NCBI RefSeq assembly: GCF_021378075.1
Contig: NZ_JAJUOS010000001.1
Coordinates: 434,001 to 498,000 of the forward strand
Length of the DNA stretch: 64,000 nt
From: Rhodobacter flavimaris
GTDB taxonomy: Bacteria; Pseudomonadota; Alphaproteobacteria; Rhodobacterales; Rhodobacteraceae
Direction of reading: 5' to 3'
The translations under genes and the position numbers were made by a program. Of the stretch, positions 44,344-54,577 are shown in pieces. Within the stretch, counting starts at the first letter, position 1; each line of letters begins with the position of its first letter. The notes under the pieces were generated by a model. That model had not been told where the DNA came from, ran no database searches, and saw only the letters and a program-made list of their open reading frames with translations.

Positions 44344-45786
44344 CTATCGCCCCACGAAGCTGCGGTTGAACGAGGTTTTCACCGGATCAAGCAGGTAGCT
44401 GACCAGCGTCTGCTCTTCGTCGAGGAAGATGATCTCGACCGGCATTCCCGAGGTCAGTACGACGTCTGGCAGGCTTTCCAGAGCCTCCTGGTCAACGCTC
44501 ACATCGGCCATGAAATAGGACACGTCGCTGCGCTCATCGACGATGCGATCTGCCGAGACCGAGCGCACCTCGCCGAAGATCTGCGGCAGATTGCGCTGCC
44601 GGTAAGCCGACAGAACGACCCGCACGCGCATCCCCGTGTAGATCCGATCGATATCTACGGGGCGCACGCGCGCCTCGGCCAACAACTCGATATCGGCGGG
44701 CACGATATCCAGCAGTGCCTGCCCCGGTTTGATCACCCCGCTCATGGTCGAGACCTGCATGTTCGCGACCGTCCCGGCGACGGGGGCGCGAATGACAAGG
44801 CGTTCCAGCCGATCCCGATAGGCGGGCAGATCGCTGCGGATCAGCGCCAGTTCGGCGCGGGTCTGCGCCAGTTCGGCGCTGACGGCCTCAAGCATCTCCT
44901 CGCGTAGGGTCTGCAATTGCAACTGCGTCTCGGCGACTTGTTCGCCGATGCGGGCGATCTCTGTCTGGGACTGCGCGATTTCCGAGCGCACGCTGGCGCT
45001 TTCGCGCTCAAGTGCCAGAACCTGCGGCAGTCGTTGCAGGCCCTTTTCATAGAGGTCGCGCGCGGTGGTAATCGCACCCGTCAGAATGTCATGTTCCTGC
45101 ATTTTCGCGGCGACTACTTCTTCGATCCCCTGCGCGGTGATGCGCAACTGCTCGGTGCGGGCAAGGAGCACGTTCTCGCGCGCCTGCTGCGTTGTGCGAC
45201 GGGTTTGCAGCAACTCCTGCTGACCAGCGAAGACGGTCATCGCCTCGGGCGCCAGATCGGCGAAACCGGAGGGTGGCGTGTGCAGATCCGCACCTTGCAA
45301 TTCGGCCGCCAAACGAGCCTCGACCGCCAGCAGATAAACGTAACGTTCGGTCTTGGCCGAGAGGGCCGCGCGCATCTCCGTGTCATCAAGCAAGATAAGC
45401 GGCGCGCCAGCGGCAACCTTGGCACCGTCGGCCACGAGGATCTCTTTCACGATTCCGCCTTCCAGGTGCTGGACGGTCTTGTTGTCACCCATTGGATTGA
45501 AGACCCCGGGCGCGACGGCCGCCCCGGCAAGGGGCACAAGCCACGACCAGGTCGCCAGCACGCCGACGAAGATGCCAAGCGCGGCGATACCCGTCATTGC
45601 GGGCCCCCGCACCGATTGGGCCAGAGCGCCCGAGCCAGGACGCCGCCGGAATAGGGCCCAAAACGTGCCCGCAAGAAGCACTGCCACCGCGAGCGCGCCG
45701 TAGCCCCCCGCCCCCAACGCCCCGTCGATTGCTGATACCGCCCCTCCAACCGTGGCGCGAAACGTCTCTGGTTCATTCAGCGACAT
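44344..45786 (-). CDS. type I secretion membrane-fusion protein (HlyD family)
   Basis: 480 residues. A membrane segment (GIAALGIFVGVLATWSWLVPL) near residue 75 follows a second hydrophobic stretch (GALAVAVLLAGTFWALF). The periplasmic part starts with the lipoyl/biotinyl-like motif NKTVQHLEGGIVKEILVADG, then a long coiled coil (about 190-320) and the beta-barrel with RAPVAGTVANMQVSTMSGVIKPG, typical of PrtE/HlyD proteins. It bridges the ABC exporter to an outer-membrane channel (not encoded here). It is 9 bp from the ABC gene. Confidence 0.92.
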   Translation of the reverse strand: MSLNEPETFRATVGGAVSAIDGALGAGGYGALAVAVLLAGTFWALFRRRPGSGALAQSVRGPAMTGIAALGIFVGVLATWSWLVPLAGAAVAPGVFNPMGDNKTVQHLEGGIVKEILVADGAKVAAGAPLILLDDTEMRAALSAKTERYVYLLAVEARLAAELQGADLHTPPSGFADLAPEAMTVFAGQQELLQTRRTTQQARENVLLARTEQLRITAQGIEEVVAAKMQEHDILTGAITTARDLYEKGLQRLPQVLALERESASVRSEIAQSQTEIARIGEQVAETQLQLQTLREEMLEAVSAELAQTRAELALIRSDLPAYRDRLERLVIRAPVAGTVANMQVSTMSGVIKPGQALLDIVPADIELLAEARVRPVDIDRIYTGMRVRVVLSAYRQRNLPQIFGEVRSVSADRIVDERSDVSYFMADVSVDQEALESLPDVVLTSGMPVEIIFLDEEQTLVSYLLDPVKTSFNRSFVGR

Positions 45787-45795
45787 GCTTCCCTC

Positions 45796-47517
45796 CTACG
45801 GATGGCTGACCTGGGCGACGCGCACGCGCGGACCGCGCACCGCGCCCACCTCGCGCGTTTCGGTGACGACCTGCGGCTTGCTGCCCTTCTTGCCGAACTG
45901 CTCGACCTGACCCTCGCTCATGGTCAGCACCAGATCGGCCAGCTTGAGGATCGAGGCGCGATGCGACACCACGACGACCGTCGCCGAGGCCTTCTTCAGC
46001 GCGGCAATGGCGTTATGCAGACATTCCTCGCCCTCGCGGTCGAGGTTCGAGTTCGGCTCATCCAGCACCACGAAGGATGGCCCGCCGTAAAGCGCGCGCG
46101 CAAGGCCGATCCGCTGACGTTGACCAAGCGAGATCTGCTCGCCCGTGGGGTCGATCACCGTGTCATAGCCTTTCGGGAAGCGCAGGATCAGCTTGTGCAC
46201 CCCGGCGGCCTCGGCGGCCGCCATCACGGCTTCGGATTCCATCTTTCCAAAGCGCGCGATATTTTCGGCAATCGTGCCAGGAAACAGGTCAACCCGCTGC
46301 GGCAGGTAGCCGATATGGCGGCCAAGCTCATCCGGGTCCCAACTGAAAACATCGGCGCCGTCCAGCCGCACGTGCCCTGCGCTTGGTGCCCACGCGCCAA
46401 CCAGAAGGCGGCACAGGCTCGACTTACCGGCCCCCGAGGGACCGACGATCGCCAGACAGGTGCCCGGCTCGATAGCGAAGCCGATGTTCTTCAGGATCCG
46501 CTCGGAACTGCCGGGAACGGCGAAATGAACGCCCTCCAGCGCCAGCGCGCCGTTGGGGCGGTGCAGCGCCAACCTGGGCGCGTGATCGCCTTCCTTCAAG
46601 GCGGCCTCCAGCGCGGAATGCGCCACGCGTGCCGCCTGCAACTGGCGCCAGGCGGCGGTCAGACGTTCGATGGGGGAGAGCGCACGGCCAAGCGTGATCG
46701 AGGCCGCGATCATCGCGCCTGCGGTCACATCGCCGCGCAGCACCAGAAAGGCGCCCGCGCCAAGGATCATCACCTGCAACGCAAGACGGATCCCGCGCGA
46801 GATGCTGACGATGGTTGAGGTCCGCTCTTGCAGTGCGGCCTCGCGCCCGTGGGCGATGGCGGCGCGGTTTTGCCAGCGCTCGAACAAGGTTGCGCCCATG
46901 CCGAGCGGCCGGATCGTCTCGCCCGCATCGACGTAGCGGATCGCCAGATCGTTGGCCCCATGGACCGCCTGCATCGCCTCGCGCTGTTGCTTGCGGGTAA
47001 GCAGATCGTTGAGCAGGCTCAGCCCGAACAGAAACCCTGCCCCGCCAAGCGCGATCATCCCCAGAACCGGATGCAGCGCCCAGATGAACAGGATGAAGAT
47101 CGCCCCCCAAGGCGCATCGTAAAGCGCCATCACCGCATCGCTGCGATAGAAGTTCCGCAGGTCGGCCACCTCGCGCGGCCCGGCCTGCGAGGGCGTGCCG
47201 GCCAACCGCGCTTCCATCCGGCGACGGATCGCGGGGGCCGTCAGCTCCCGATCCAGCCAGAAGGCCGCGCGCGACAGGATGATCCGGCGAGAGCGTTCAA
47301 CCACGGCATAAACCGCGATAGCGAATACTGCGATTGCCGTCAGCCAGATCAGCGTATCGTGCGAGCCGCTGGTCAGCACCCGGTCATAGACCTGGAGCAT
47401 GTAGATCGCGCCCACCAGAAGCAACAGGTTGAGCGTCGCGCTGAGCAGGATCAGGATCGGCGTCAACCTGCGCACCGAGCGCATCGTGCCGCGAAAATCC
47501 GTCTGTTCGATCGCCAT
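45796..47517 (-). CDS. type I secretion ABC exporter (PrtD-like)
   Basis: 573 residues. An N-terminal six-helix transmembrane domain (LILLSATLNLLLLVGAIYMLQVYDRVLTSGS) is typical of PrtD/HasD exporters and lacks a C39 peptidase. The ATPase has Walker A GPSGAGKSS, a variant signature ISLGQRQRIGLARAL (SLGQ in place of SGGQ) and Walker B SFVVLDEPNSNLD. It exports the large protein encoded directly upstream. Confidence 0.93.
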   Translation of the reverse strand: MAIEQTDFRGTMRSVRRLTPILILLSATLNLLLLVGAIYMLQVYDRVLTSGSHDTLIWLTAIAVFAIAVYAVVERSRRIILSRAAFWLDRELTAPAIRRRMEARLAGTPSQAGPREVADLRNFYRSDAVMALYDAPWGAIFILFIWALHPVLGMIALGGAGFLFGLSLLNDLLTRKQQREAMQAVHGANDLAIRYVDAGETIRPLGMGATLFERWQNRAAIAHGREAALQERTSTIVSISRGIRLALQVMILGAGAFLVLRGDVTAGAMIAASITLGRALSPIERLTAAWRQLQAARVAHSALEAALKEGDHAPRLALHRPNGALALEGVHFAVPGSSERILKNIGFAIEPGTCLAIVGPSGAGKSSLCRLLVGAWAPSAGHVRLDGADVFSWDPDELGRHIGYLPQRVDLFPGTIAENIARFGKMESEAVMAAAEAAGVHKLILRFPKGYDTVIDPTGEQISLGQRQRIGLARALYGGPSFVVLDEPNSNLDREGEECLHNAIAALKKASATVVVVSHRASILKLADLVLTMSEGQVEQFGKKGSKPQVVTETREVGAVRGPRVRVAQVSHP

Positions 47518-47548
47518 TTGATCTCCCCCTCCGTGGCGGCATTGAGAA

Positions 47549-47572
47549 GGCCGGGCAATCGCCTGCCCGGCC
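47549..47572 (-). promoter_or_regulatory. intercistronic hairpin between secreted protein and exporter genes
   Basis: GGCCGGGCA and TGCCCGGCC form a perfect 9-bp stem with a 6-nt loop, 11 bp after the stop of the 2,112-residue protein. No U-tract follows, so it may be a partial terminator or 3'-end stabiliser that lets substrate mRNA outnumber exporter mRNA. Confidence 0.55.
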
Positions 47573-47583
47573 CAATGCGATTA

Positions 47584-50500
47584 TCAGATGACCACCAGCG
47601 TATCGGTCGGATCGGTGCCGTCGATGCCGGTGGTGATCTCGACACTGTCCGTATCGCCATCGAAATCGGTGATGGTGATTTCCCAGTCGAGCTGCTTGTC
47701 GGGCGTGAACTGCGCCTCTAGGAAGTTCACCCCGCCGATATCGAAGCTGTCACCTTCATCGTCGGTATTGGTCACCCCGAAAGTGTCCGCGTACGAGACG
47801 GTTCCGACCTCGACAGTGTAATCGTCCAGCAGATCGGTAACCTCGACGGTCTTGTCGCCATTGTCGATCACGTTGCCGGTGTAGATCCCGCTATAGGCCG
47901 TCTCGACCACGAAGCTGTCGGTCGAGCCGTCCCCGGAGATCGTTGCCGTCGCGACCAGGTTCGAGTCATCCTCCATCGGCTCGCCATCGTAGATCTTCAC
48001 CGATGTGATCTGAACGGTGGTATGCGCCGCGCCGAGCGGATCTTGAAGGAAGGTCTTGGAATTGGCTGGCGCGTCGTTGCTGGTCATGTTGTAGGCAGCA
48101 ATCGTCATATCCACCAACGAGCCATTGGGCGTCGTCTGGGCGATCTCGATCTGGGCGCTGGTGCGGTCGATGAAGCCGTCAAAGTCCAGCGTATTGCCAT
48201 TCTTGTACGAGGTCTTGTCGAACCCCGTCGCGCCCACGGTGATAGAATCGACCGGGTCGTCGATCGAGAAGAAATACATCGTCTCGCCATTATCCACCGA
48301 CTGACCGCTGATCCCGAGCGCGGTGCCAGACGCCTCGGCGTTCGACGAATTGAGCGAGGTCGATGCCGACGAGTCCCGCGTACCATTGGCTTTCAAGACG
48401 ATCCCGTCGGGGACCACGAGCAGCGCATCGCCATTCGGTGTCACCGAATTTGGCGCGAACACACCGTAGATCTGTTGTCCCGAGGGGAAGCCGTCGAAGT
48501 CGAACTCAAGGTTCGGCTCGGGCGGGTCTTGCTCGGAACTCCAAGTGTAGGTCCAGTTCGCCGGATCTTCATCGCTGTCATCCAGCTTCATCCGGAAATA
48601 GACCATCTCGGCGCCGCCATATCCGGCGTTACCATCCTCGATGTAGTAGACGACCTCCTTCATCGTGTCGTCGGTGTAATCACCAGTCAGCGTCAGGGTG
48701 AAGTTCGGGTAGGAATAGACCAGCGTGGACTCGAAATCGGTAATCGTGACTCCGCCGGACTCACCGTCGAAGTCACGGCCCATCGAGGCTTCGAGATCGA
48801 CCGTGGCACTCGTATTCGCGCCCGACGCCGCGAACTTGATATCGGCGTCGTCGATATCGTTGTCATCGCCACCGATATCCGGGCCATCGTCGTCCGAGGT
48901 GAACAGCGTGTTCGCATCGTCGACGATGGTGCGCGTGTAGTTGGCGGCCTCGCTATCACCCTCCGAGTCGGTCTGCGTCACCGTCAGCTTGATGCCGACG
49001 CTGTCGTTGACCTGCGCTGTCAGGATCGAGGCGATCTCGTCATAGGTGCTGGGCGAGGTCGGGTTCTCGAAGGCCAGCATCTGGCGGAAGGTCAGCTGCG
49101 CATCCGTCCCCGATGTCGGGTTTTCGATGCTGACCACGAAGGCCACAGCATCAGAAGTTGCTTCGCGCCCGACGAGTTCCATCACCCCGTCGCTGTTCAG
49201 ATCCTCCAGCGTCAGCACGATTGTCTCACCGCCGACGCTGGTCTTCAGCGTCGTGGCCACACCGTCGGCACCGCCATCGGTCAGCACGAACTCGAACTTG
49301 TAACTAGTCGTGCCGGGGTCATCCTGCCCGGCATCGGTCGATACCGTGAACAGCGTTTTCAGCCCGCCCGAGACCATCGTCGTCTTCTGCCCGAAGGGTG
49401 TGAAGCCACCGATGGGTTCGTTGAGAACATCATCCGCACCCGAGTCATTGTCCTGCACCGCATCCCCCGAACCATAGCGGTCCGGGCTGCCTTCGGTCTC
49501 ATCCAGGTTCAGCGCGAAGGTCGATACCGCGTTGCCGCTGGCCGAAACCGAAGCGGTCGGGCCGTCGTCGCCAAAGTCGATGAAGGGCGTAATATCCTTG
49601 ATCGCGCTGTCGCTGGCGAAGTCGCCGTCATAGTCGTAGACGGTGTAATCACGCTGCACGCCGAGGTAGCCATTCGTCGTGACCAGATCGAGCACCTCGT
49701 CATGGGTGCTGGTGCCGCTATGCGCAATCGGCTCATAGAGCGTGACCTTGACCTGGCCATCCTCATCAGTGGCGGTCAGCTCGACGGTGAAGGCGATATT
49801 CGCGCTGCCGTCGGTCGGGTCCGTGTCGCCGTTATACATGCCGTAAACGACCCCGCCCGACAGCACGAGCGTGATCGCCGCCGTCGCCACAACATATCCC
49901 GTGGCCCCTGCCGAAACCGACAGTGTCGTCGCCAAGGTGGTTGCCGTAGGATCGGGATCACCCCCTGAGGTATCCACGAGCACCAGCTTATAGCTGTCGC
50001 TGTCCTGCGCGCTATCGTGGCCCTCGGTATCCGGCGTCACGGTTTCACTAAACAGCGTCCCGATCTTCTCGGCAGAGGTCACAACACCAAGCTTGGGGAG
50101 ATCGTCGTCGGTGTTGCCGTTCGCGGTTTCGCTATTGGCCTCATCCGCGCGATCGATGCCGACCGTCTCGTCCACCTCAAGCCCGCTCAGCGTCGCGCTG
50201 GTCGTGCTGACACTGACTGCGATGCCGGTATCATCGAAGCTCAGGAAGCCGCCCGTATCATCGGCGATCTTGACGCTGTCATCTGCACTGACCTCGTCAT
50301 CGTCGCCGTCGATGATCGTAACGGTCCGCTTAAGCGACAGGTCTTCGTCCACCGCCAGCGTCATGACGATCTCTTCATCGAACACGGCCGGGTCTTCGGT
50401 GCCACCATGGTCGATCGTCAGGTAATGCGTCACCTGAAGCCGCACGTTCGCGGGATCGGTCGCATCGAGCAGCTCGATCTTGAAGGCGACATATTCATCC

Positions 50501-53500
50501 AGCGTCGTGTCGACGCCGTCGAACTCGTCCGCATCGCCGATCCCGTCAACGCCGGCCGTGATGCCGTAGATGACGCCTTCATCTTCGACGAGGTAAATCC
50601 GCCGCTCGGCCAGAGAGGCCCCGGCCAGATCGCCCTGCGCAGTCGCGTAAAGGTTCGTCGCAATCGGCTCTTCCGAGGAAAGCAGCAGGCTGTAGGCGTA
50701 TTTCACGCTGCCATCACCGCTGAAGTCCCCCTCCTCGTCGCGTCCGTAATCGGCGACGATATCGGCGAACAGGTCGGCCACGTCGCTTGTCGGATCCTCG
50801 CCGCTGGCAACATCGGTCGAAAGACGCCCGATATGGTTGGCCGAGCCAAGATCCCCCTTAAGCACATAGACCGGCGTCTGCTGAACCGGGTTCGGATCGT
50901 CCGCATTCCCGTTCGCCGAGGCCTGGATCGACTCGGTCTCGGCGCCGTTGAAGAGGTCATCCGCACCGAGCCACCCTGTCGTCTCATCGAGATTGAGCGC
51001 GATATCGGCAAGCTGGGTCGCAAGCGCTTCGCCCTCCAAAGCATCGGCAGTCAGCTTGGGCCCATCGTCATCCGAGGTGAACAGCGTGTTCGCATCGTCG
51101 ACGATGGTGCGGGTGTGGCTGTCGGCCTCGCTATCGCCCTCCGAGTCGGTCTGCGTCACCGTCAGCTTGATGCCGACGCTGTCGTTGTCCTGCGCTGTCA
51201 GGATCGAGGCGATCTCGTCATAAGTGCTGGGCGAGGTCGGGTTCTCGAAGGCCAGCATCTGACGGAAGGTCAGCTGCGCATCCGTCCCCGATGTCGGGTT
51301 TTCGATACTGACCACGAAGGCCACCGCATCAGAAGTTGCTTCGCGCCCGACGAGTTCCATCACCCCGTCGCCGTTCAGATCCTCCAGCGTCAACACGATT
51401 GTCTCACCGCCGACGCTGGTCTTCAGCGTCGTGGCCACACCGTCGGCACCGCCATCGGTCAGCACGAACTCGAACTTGTAGCTGGTCGTGCCGGGGTCGT
51501 CCTGACCAGCATCGGTCGAGACCGTGAACAAGGTCTTGAGACCGCCAGAGACATCCGTCTTCTTTTGCCCGAAGGGCGTGATCCCGCCGATGGCCGAGAT
51601 GGTCCCTTCGTCGTCACCCGAGTCATCGTCCTGCACCGCATCGCCCGAGCCGTAGCGGTCCTCATCGCCTTCGGTCTCATCCAGGTTCAGCGCGAAGGTC
51701 GATACCGCGTTACCGCTGGCCGAAACCGAAGCGGTCGGGCCGTCGTCGCCAAAGTCGATGAAGGGCGTGATGTCCTTGATCGCGCTCGAGCTCGCAAAGT
51801 CATCGTCGTAATCATAGACGACGAGGTCGTGCTGGATGCCAAGGTATCCGTTGCTGGTGACCAGATCGATCACCTCGTCATGGGTACTGGCGCCGGTATG
51901 CGCAATCGGCTCATAGAGCGTGACCTTGACCTGGCCATCCTCATCAGCCGCCGTCAGTTCAACCGTGAAGGCGATATTCGCGCTGTCGTCGGTCGGGTTC
52001 GTGTCGTTGTTATACATGCCATAAACGACCCCGCCCGACAGCACGAGCGTGATCGAGGCCGTCCCGGCCACATAGCCCGTGGCGCCCGCCGACACCGACA
52101 AGGTCGTTGCCAGCGTGGTCGCGGTGGCGTCCGGCTCAAGACCGGAGGTATCCACGAGAACCAGCTTGTAAAGATCGATATCGGCGCTGCTGTCATGCCC
52201 ATCGGTATCGGGCGTCACGCTATCGCTGAACAGCGTCCCGATCTTCTCGGCAGAGGTCACAACACCAAGCTTAGGGAGATCGTCGTCAGTGTTGCCGTTC
52301 GCGGTTTCGCTATTGGCCTCATCCGCGCGATCGGTGCCCACCGTCTCGTCCACCTCAAGCCCGGTCAGCGTCGCGCTGGTTGGGCTGACGGACACCGAAA
52401 TACCGGCATCCTCAATGTTGAACTGGCCGCCGATGTCGGTTGCAATCTCATTCGTCGTGGTGGTCTTGTAGCCGCCCACGTCGAAGTTGCCGCTGAAGCC
52501 TTCGATCTCGACCTGATCATGCGGCCCGTCCGTTGTGAACAAAACGGTATCGCCGGCCAGCATGCCCGAAATCTTCACCCCATCCGTCGTCAGCGTGAAG
52601 GTGATCCGGCCCATCGTTACGGGGGCATTCAGCGTTGCAGTGCTCGCGTCGAAGTTCACGACACCGCCATCTACCAGATCGACAGACACGGTCAGAAAGT
52701 CGACTTCTGTCCGATTGGCCATGAAACCGTTCGAGCCATCAAAGAACTCGAAGTCATCGACCCCGGCGTCGATATCATAGGCGCGCAGCAACAGTGCCTG
52801 CGTCGCGCTACTTACGGTTTGCGCAATGTCGAACTGCCCCTCCGAGGCAGGATCGTACATGTCGAACTCGATATTCGCGGCCACGTCGGCGGTCGTTTGG
52901 GTCAGGTTGGGAATGACGTAATCGGGATCGAGATTCCCCTTCACATATGTGAAGACGACAACCTCGCCCGCGTTAATGCCCTGGTTGCCGTATCCGATCG
53001 TGGTATCGCCCACTTTCGAGGTATTGATCTCAACCACCGCCGTCTGGCCCGTCACCAGCAGCCCGCGCAGATCGTTTGAGCCGCCGTCATCCGGATCCTC
53101 CGTGTCCGCAGTAAGCGAACCCATCTGCACCCCCAGCAGGAACAGGCTCTTGCCCGCCGGCGCATCGGAGAAGTCGAACCCGACCGCGTCATCTACGACC
53201 AGTCCGATCTTGCCGGTCAGGTCGATCGAGTGGTCGGTATCGGCCAGAGTGTCGCCTGCCTCCGGATCGTAGATCGCCTCGAAGGTCATCATGTAATAGG
53301 TCAGGTCGATTTGGCTGGCCGAGACCTGCGTCTCGCCGACATAGATGATCATCACCAGATCACCCGTGCCTTCCTCGATCCCGTAGATGATGTTCCCGGC
53401 CTCCAGACCGGCCTCGGTCGTGTAGCTCTTGGTCACAAGCCCATCGTCATAGGTGATGTCCGAGAAGAAAAAGACCCGGTTGTTGGTGCCGTTGTCGTCG

Positions 53501-53922
53501 CTATCCACAAGCGTCCGCAGCCCGCTGTCGTACAGCCCCGAAAGATCCCCGGCCCAATTGAACGATGCCTCGCTGTCCCACACCGCAAGCAGGACCGAGG
53601 TTCCACCACCACCCGAGTCGAAACCGGCGATCGAGACATTCTCGATCACACCCGTCGAGGTGACGCTGACCGCGTTCAGCGGGCTGCGCGCAATGCGCCC
53701 CGCTGAAGCGAAACTCTGCAAGGGATTGGTCGCACCGCTGCCATCGCCGAATTCCGCGCTATCATCGAGCGCACTGACCAGATTGCGCAGACCAAGCGGC
53801 AGCGCCTCCCAAGCAATGTCGTCCCCATCAGCGGGCGGATTGTCTTGCACGGCAGTCTGTTGACCGAGGCTTTCGTCAAGAAAGAAGCCTTCGAAGTCGC
53901 CAAAATCAATACTGATAGTCAT
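47584..53922 (-). CDS. very large repeat-containing type I-secreted protein (DUF5801/T1SS-143-like)
   Basis: 2,112 residues, very acidic, with no cysteine seen and no N-terminal signal peptide, as expected for a type I substrate. Recurrent segments such as FGDDGPTASVSA, LDETEG and FTSDDDGP mark DUF5801/T1SS-143-type repeats found in giant adhesins and agglutinin-like proteins. Residues ~514-955 and ~1240-1681 are near-identical copies with a period of 726 residues. Classical GGxGxDxUx RTX nonapeptides are absent. The C-terminus (DWEITITDFDGDTDSVEITTG ... DTLVVI) is the likely secretion signal. GGGAGGAAA precedes the start. A surface adhesin or biofilm role is the family expectation. Confidence 0.88.
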   Translation of the reverse strand: MTISIDFGDFEGFFLDESLGQQTAVQDNPPADGDDIAWEALPLGLRNLVSALDDSAEFGDGSGATNPLQSFASAGRIARSPLNAVSVTSTGVIENVSIAGFDSGGGGTSVLLAVWDSEASFNWAGDLSGLYDSGLRTLVDSDDNGTNNRVFFFSDITYDDGLVTKSYTTEAGLEAGNIIYGIEEGTGDLVMIIYVGETQVSASQIDLTYYMMTFEAIYDPEAGDTLADTDHSIDLTGKIGLVVDDAVGFDFSDAPAGKSLFLLGVQMGSLTADTEDPDDGGSNDLRGLLVTGQTAVVEINTSKVGDTTIGYGNQGINAGEVVVFTYVKGNLDPDYVIPNLTQTTADVAANIEFDMYDPASEGQFDIAQTVSSATQALLLRAYDIDAGVDDFEFFDGSNGFMANRTEVDFLTVSVDLVDGGVVNFDASTATLNAPVTMGRITFTLTTDGVKISGMLAGDTVLFTTDGPHDQVEIEGFSGNFDVGGYKTTTTNEIATDIGGQFNIEDAGISVSVSPTSATLTGLEVDETVGTDRADEANSETANGNTDDDLPKLGVVTSAEKIGTLFSDSVTPDTDGHDSSADIDLYKLVLVDTSGLEPDATATTLATTLSVSAGATGYVAGTASITLVLSGGVVYGMYNNDTNPTDDSANIAFTVELTAADEDGQVKVTLYEPIAHTGASTHDEVIDLVTSNGYLGIQHDLVVYDYDDDFASSSAIKDITPFIDFGDDGPTASVSASGNAVSTFALNLDETEGDEDRYGSGDAVQDDDSGDDEGTISAIGGITPFGQKKTDVSGGLKTLFTVSTDAGQDDPGTTSYKFEFVLTDGGADGVATTLKTSVGGETIVLTLEDLNGDGVMELVGREATSDAVAFVVSIENPTSGTDAQLTFRQMLAFENPTSPSTYDEIASILTAQDNDSVGIKLTVTQTDSEGDSEADSHTRTIVDDANTLFTSDDDGPKLTADALEGEALATQLADIALNLDETTGWLGADDLFNGAETESIQASANGNADDPNPVQQTPVYVLKGDLGSANHIGRLSTDVASGEDPTSDVADLFADIVADYGRDEEGDFSGDGSVKYAYSLLLSSEEPIATNLYATAQGDLAGASLAERRIYLVEDEGVIYGITAGVDGIGDADEFDGVDTTLDEYVAFKIELLDATDPANVRLQVTHYLTIDHGGTEDPAVFDEEIVMTLAVDEDLSLKRTVTIIDGDDDEVSADDSVKIADDTGGFLSFDDTGIAVSVSTTSATLSGLEVDETVGIDRADEANSETANGNTDDDLPKLGVVTSAEKIGTLFSETVTPDTEGHDSAQDSDSYKLVLVDTSGGDPDPTATTLATTLSVSAGATGYVVATAAITLVLSGGVVYGMYNGDTDPTDGSANIAFTVELTATDEDGQVKVTLYEPIAHSGTSTHDEVLDLVTTNGYLGVQRDYTVYDYDGDFASDSAIKDITPFIDFGDDGPTASVSASGNAVSTFALNLDETEGSPDRYGSGDAVQDNDSGADDVLNEPIGGFTPFGQKTTMVSGGLKTLFTVSTDAGQDDPGTTSYKFEFVLTDGGADGVATTLKTSVGGETIVLTLEDLNSDGVMELVGREATSDAVAFVVSIENPTSGTDAQLTFRQMLAFENPTSPSTYDEIASILTAQVNDSVGIKLTVTQTDSEGDSEAANYTRTIVDDANTLFTSDDDGPDIGGDDNDIDDADIKFAASGANTSATVDLEASMGRDFDGESGGVTITDFESTLVYSYPNFTLTLTGDYTDDTMKEVVYYIEDGNAGYGGAEMVYFRMKLDDSDEDPANWTYTWSSEQDPPEPNLEFDFDGFPSGQQIYGVFAPNSVTPNGDALLVVPDGIVLKANGTRDSSASTSLNSSNAEASGTALGISGQSVDNGETMYFFSIDDPVDSITVGATGFDKTSYKNGNTLDFDGFIDRTSAQIEIAQTTPNGSLVDMTIAAYNMTSNDAPANSKTFLQDPLGAAHTTVQITSVKIYDGEPMEDDSNLVATATISGDGSTDSFVVETAYSGIYTGNVIDNGDKTVEVTDLLDDYTVEVGTVSYADTFGVTNTDDEGDSFDIGGVNFLEAQFTPDKQLDWEITITDFDGDTDSVEITTGIDGTDPTDTLVVI
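48880..50205 (-). repeat. 1.3-kb direct repeat, copy A
   Basis: Collinear with 51058-52383 at a constant offset of 2,178 bp without indels. Sub-stretches such as 49021-49080 and 49201-49260 differ from the other copy at only one base in 60, while the part around 49410-49440 is diverged. Confidence 0.85.
51058..52383 (-). repeat. 1.3-kb direct repeat, copy B
   Basis: Partner of copy A inside the giant gene. Near-identity including silent positions points to recent duplication or ongoing gene conversion. Confidence 0.85.
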
Positions 53923-54577
53923 TTCTATTTCCTCCCTGGCAGGCCAGCAGGGAAGGCGCGAAGAATGTGCCGTCAGCGGGTAGAACGCCGAAGTATCACC
54001 CCGGAGTCAGCACGGATCCAGGTAGCCCCCAAAACCAACCCAAAAAAGACGTGCCGACCAAAGGCCGACCGTCTGAATAAACTGTGCTGCTTCGACTAGG
54101 TGCCGGACACTGCCTCTTGCCGTTTATGAACAGCAGAAAACATGGTCCCCTTTTTGCTTTGTGAGATTTGCGTCACGCGAACGAAACGTGCGCAGCCGCA
54201 AGCTCAAACGCCATGCATCGCAGAATGCTCCGCCTGTATTGACCTAAAGTCAAGCTGTATCCCGGGGATCCGATGCACGCCAAAGTCGAGAATTGAAAGA
54301 GAGGCGCGACCGAACGAGTTCACAGTCACTCGATTTCCGGCGTCACAAACGTCTCTTTAAGTCCCAAGCGACTGGCGCAAGCAACGACCGAGGAGCCTCA
54401 CAGAACGACTGCGGGAAATCTCCGGCTCTTTTTATCCACCTTCAAGGATTGCTGTGCAGCGAATCCGAAGACGCTTTTCAATCGTGGACAACAAAGCGCC
54501 CGACATTGAAATGCACTAATCAGCCGCCAGTAAGGAATGCCCCGCCCGCTTGGGCGGGGCTTTGCGTATCGCTCGCA
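53923..54577. other. 655-bp gene-free region upstream of the secreted-protein operon
   Basis: No gene or RNA is recognisable. The region probably contains the promoter of the type I secretion operon near 53923-54100. It also holds a GC hairpin at 54538-54561 downstream of the cytochrome c gene. Base composition is more AT-rich than in surrounding genes. Confidence 0.5.
54538..54562. terminator. hairpin downstream of the cytochrome c gene
   Basis: CCCCGCCC-GCTT-GGGCGGGG, 16 bp past the stop of the minus-strand cytochrome gene. The plus-strand side has CTTTGC and the minus-strand side no U-tract, so its termination strength is doubtful. Confidence 0.5.

Noticed and set aside
50017..53079. A 1,020-codon plus-strand frame opposite the giant secreted-protein gene.
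   Set aside because: Repeat structure and codon bias make the antisense frame open by chance; it has a low-complexity Arg/His/Gly composition and no ribosome site.
47584..53922. Classification of the giant protein as a classical RTX toxin.
   Set aside because: No GGxGxDxUx nonapeptide repeats are present; the DDDGP/FGDDGP repeats fit DUF5801/T1SS-143-type adhesins instead.
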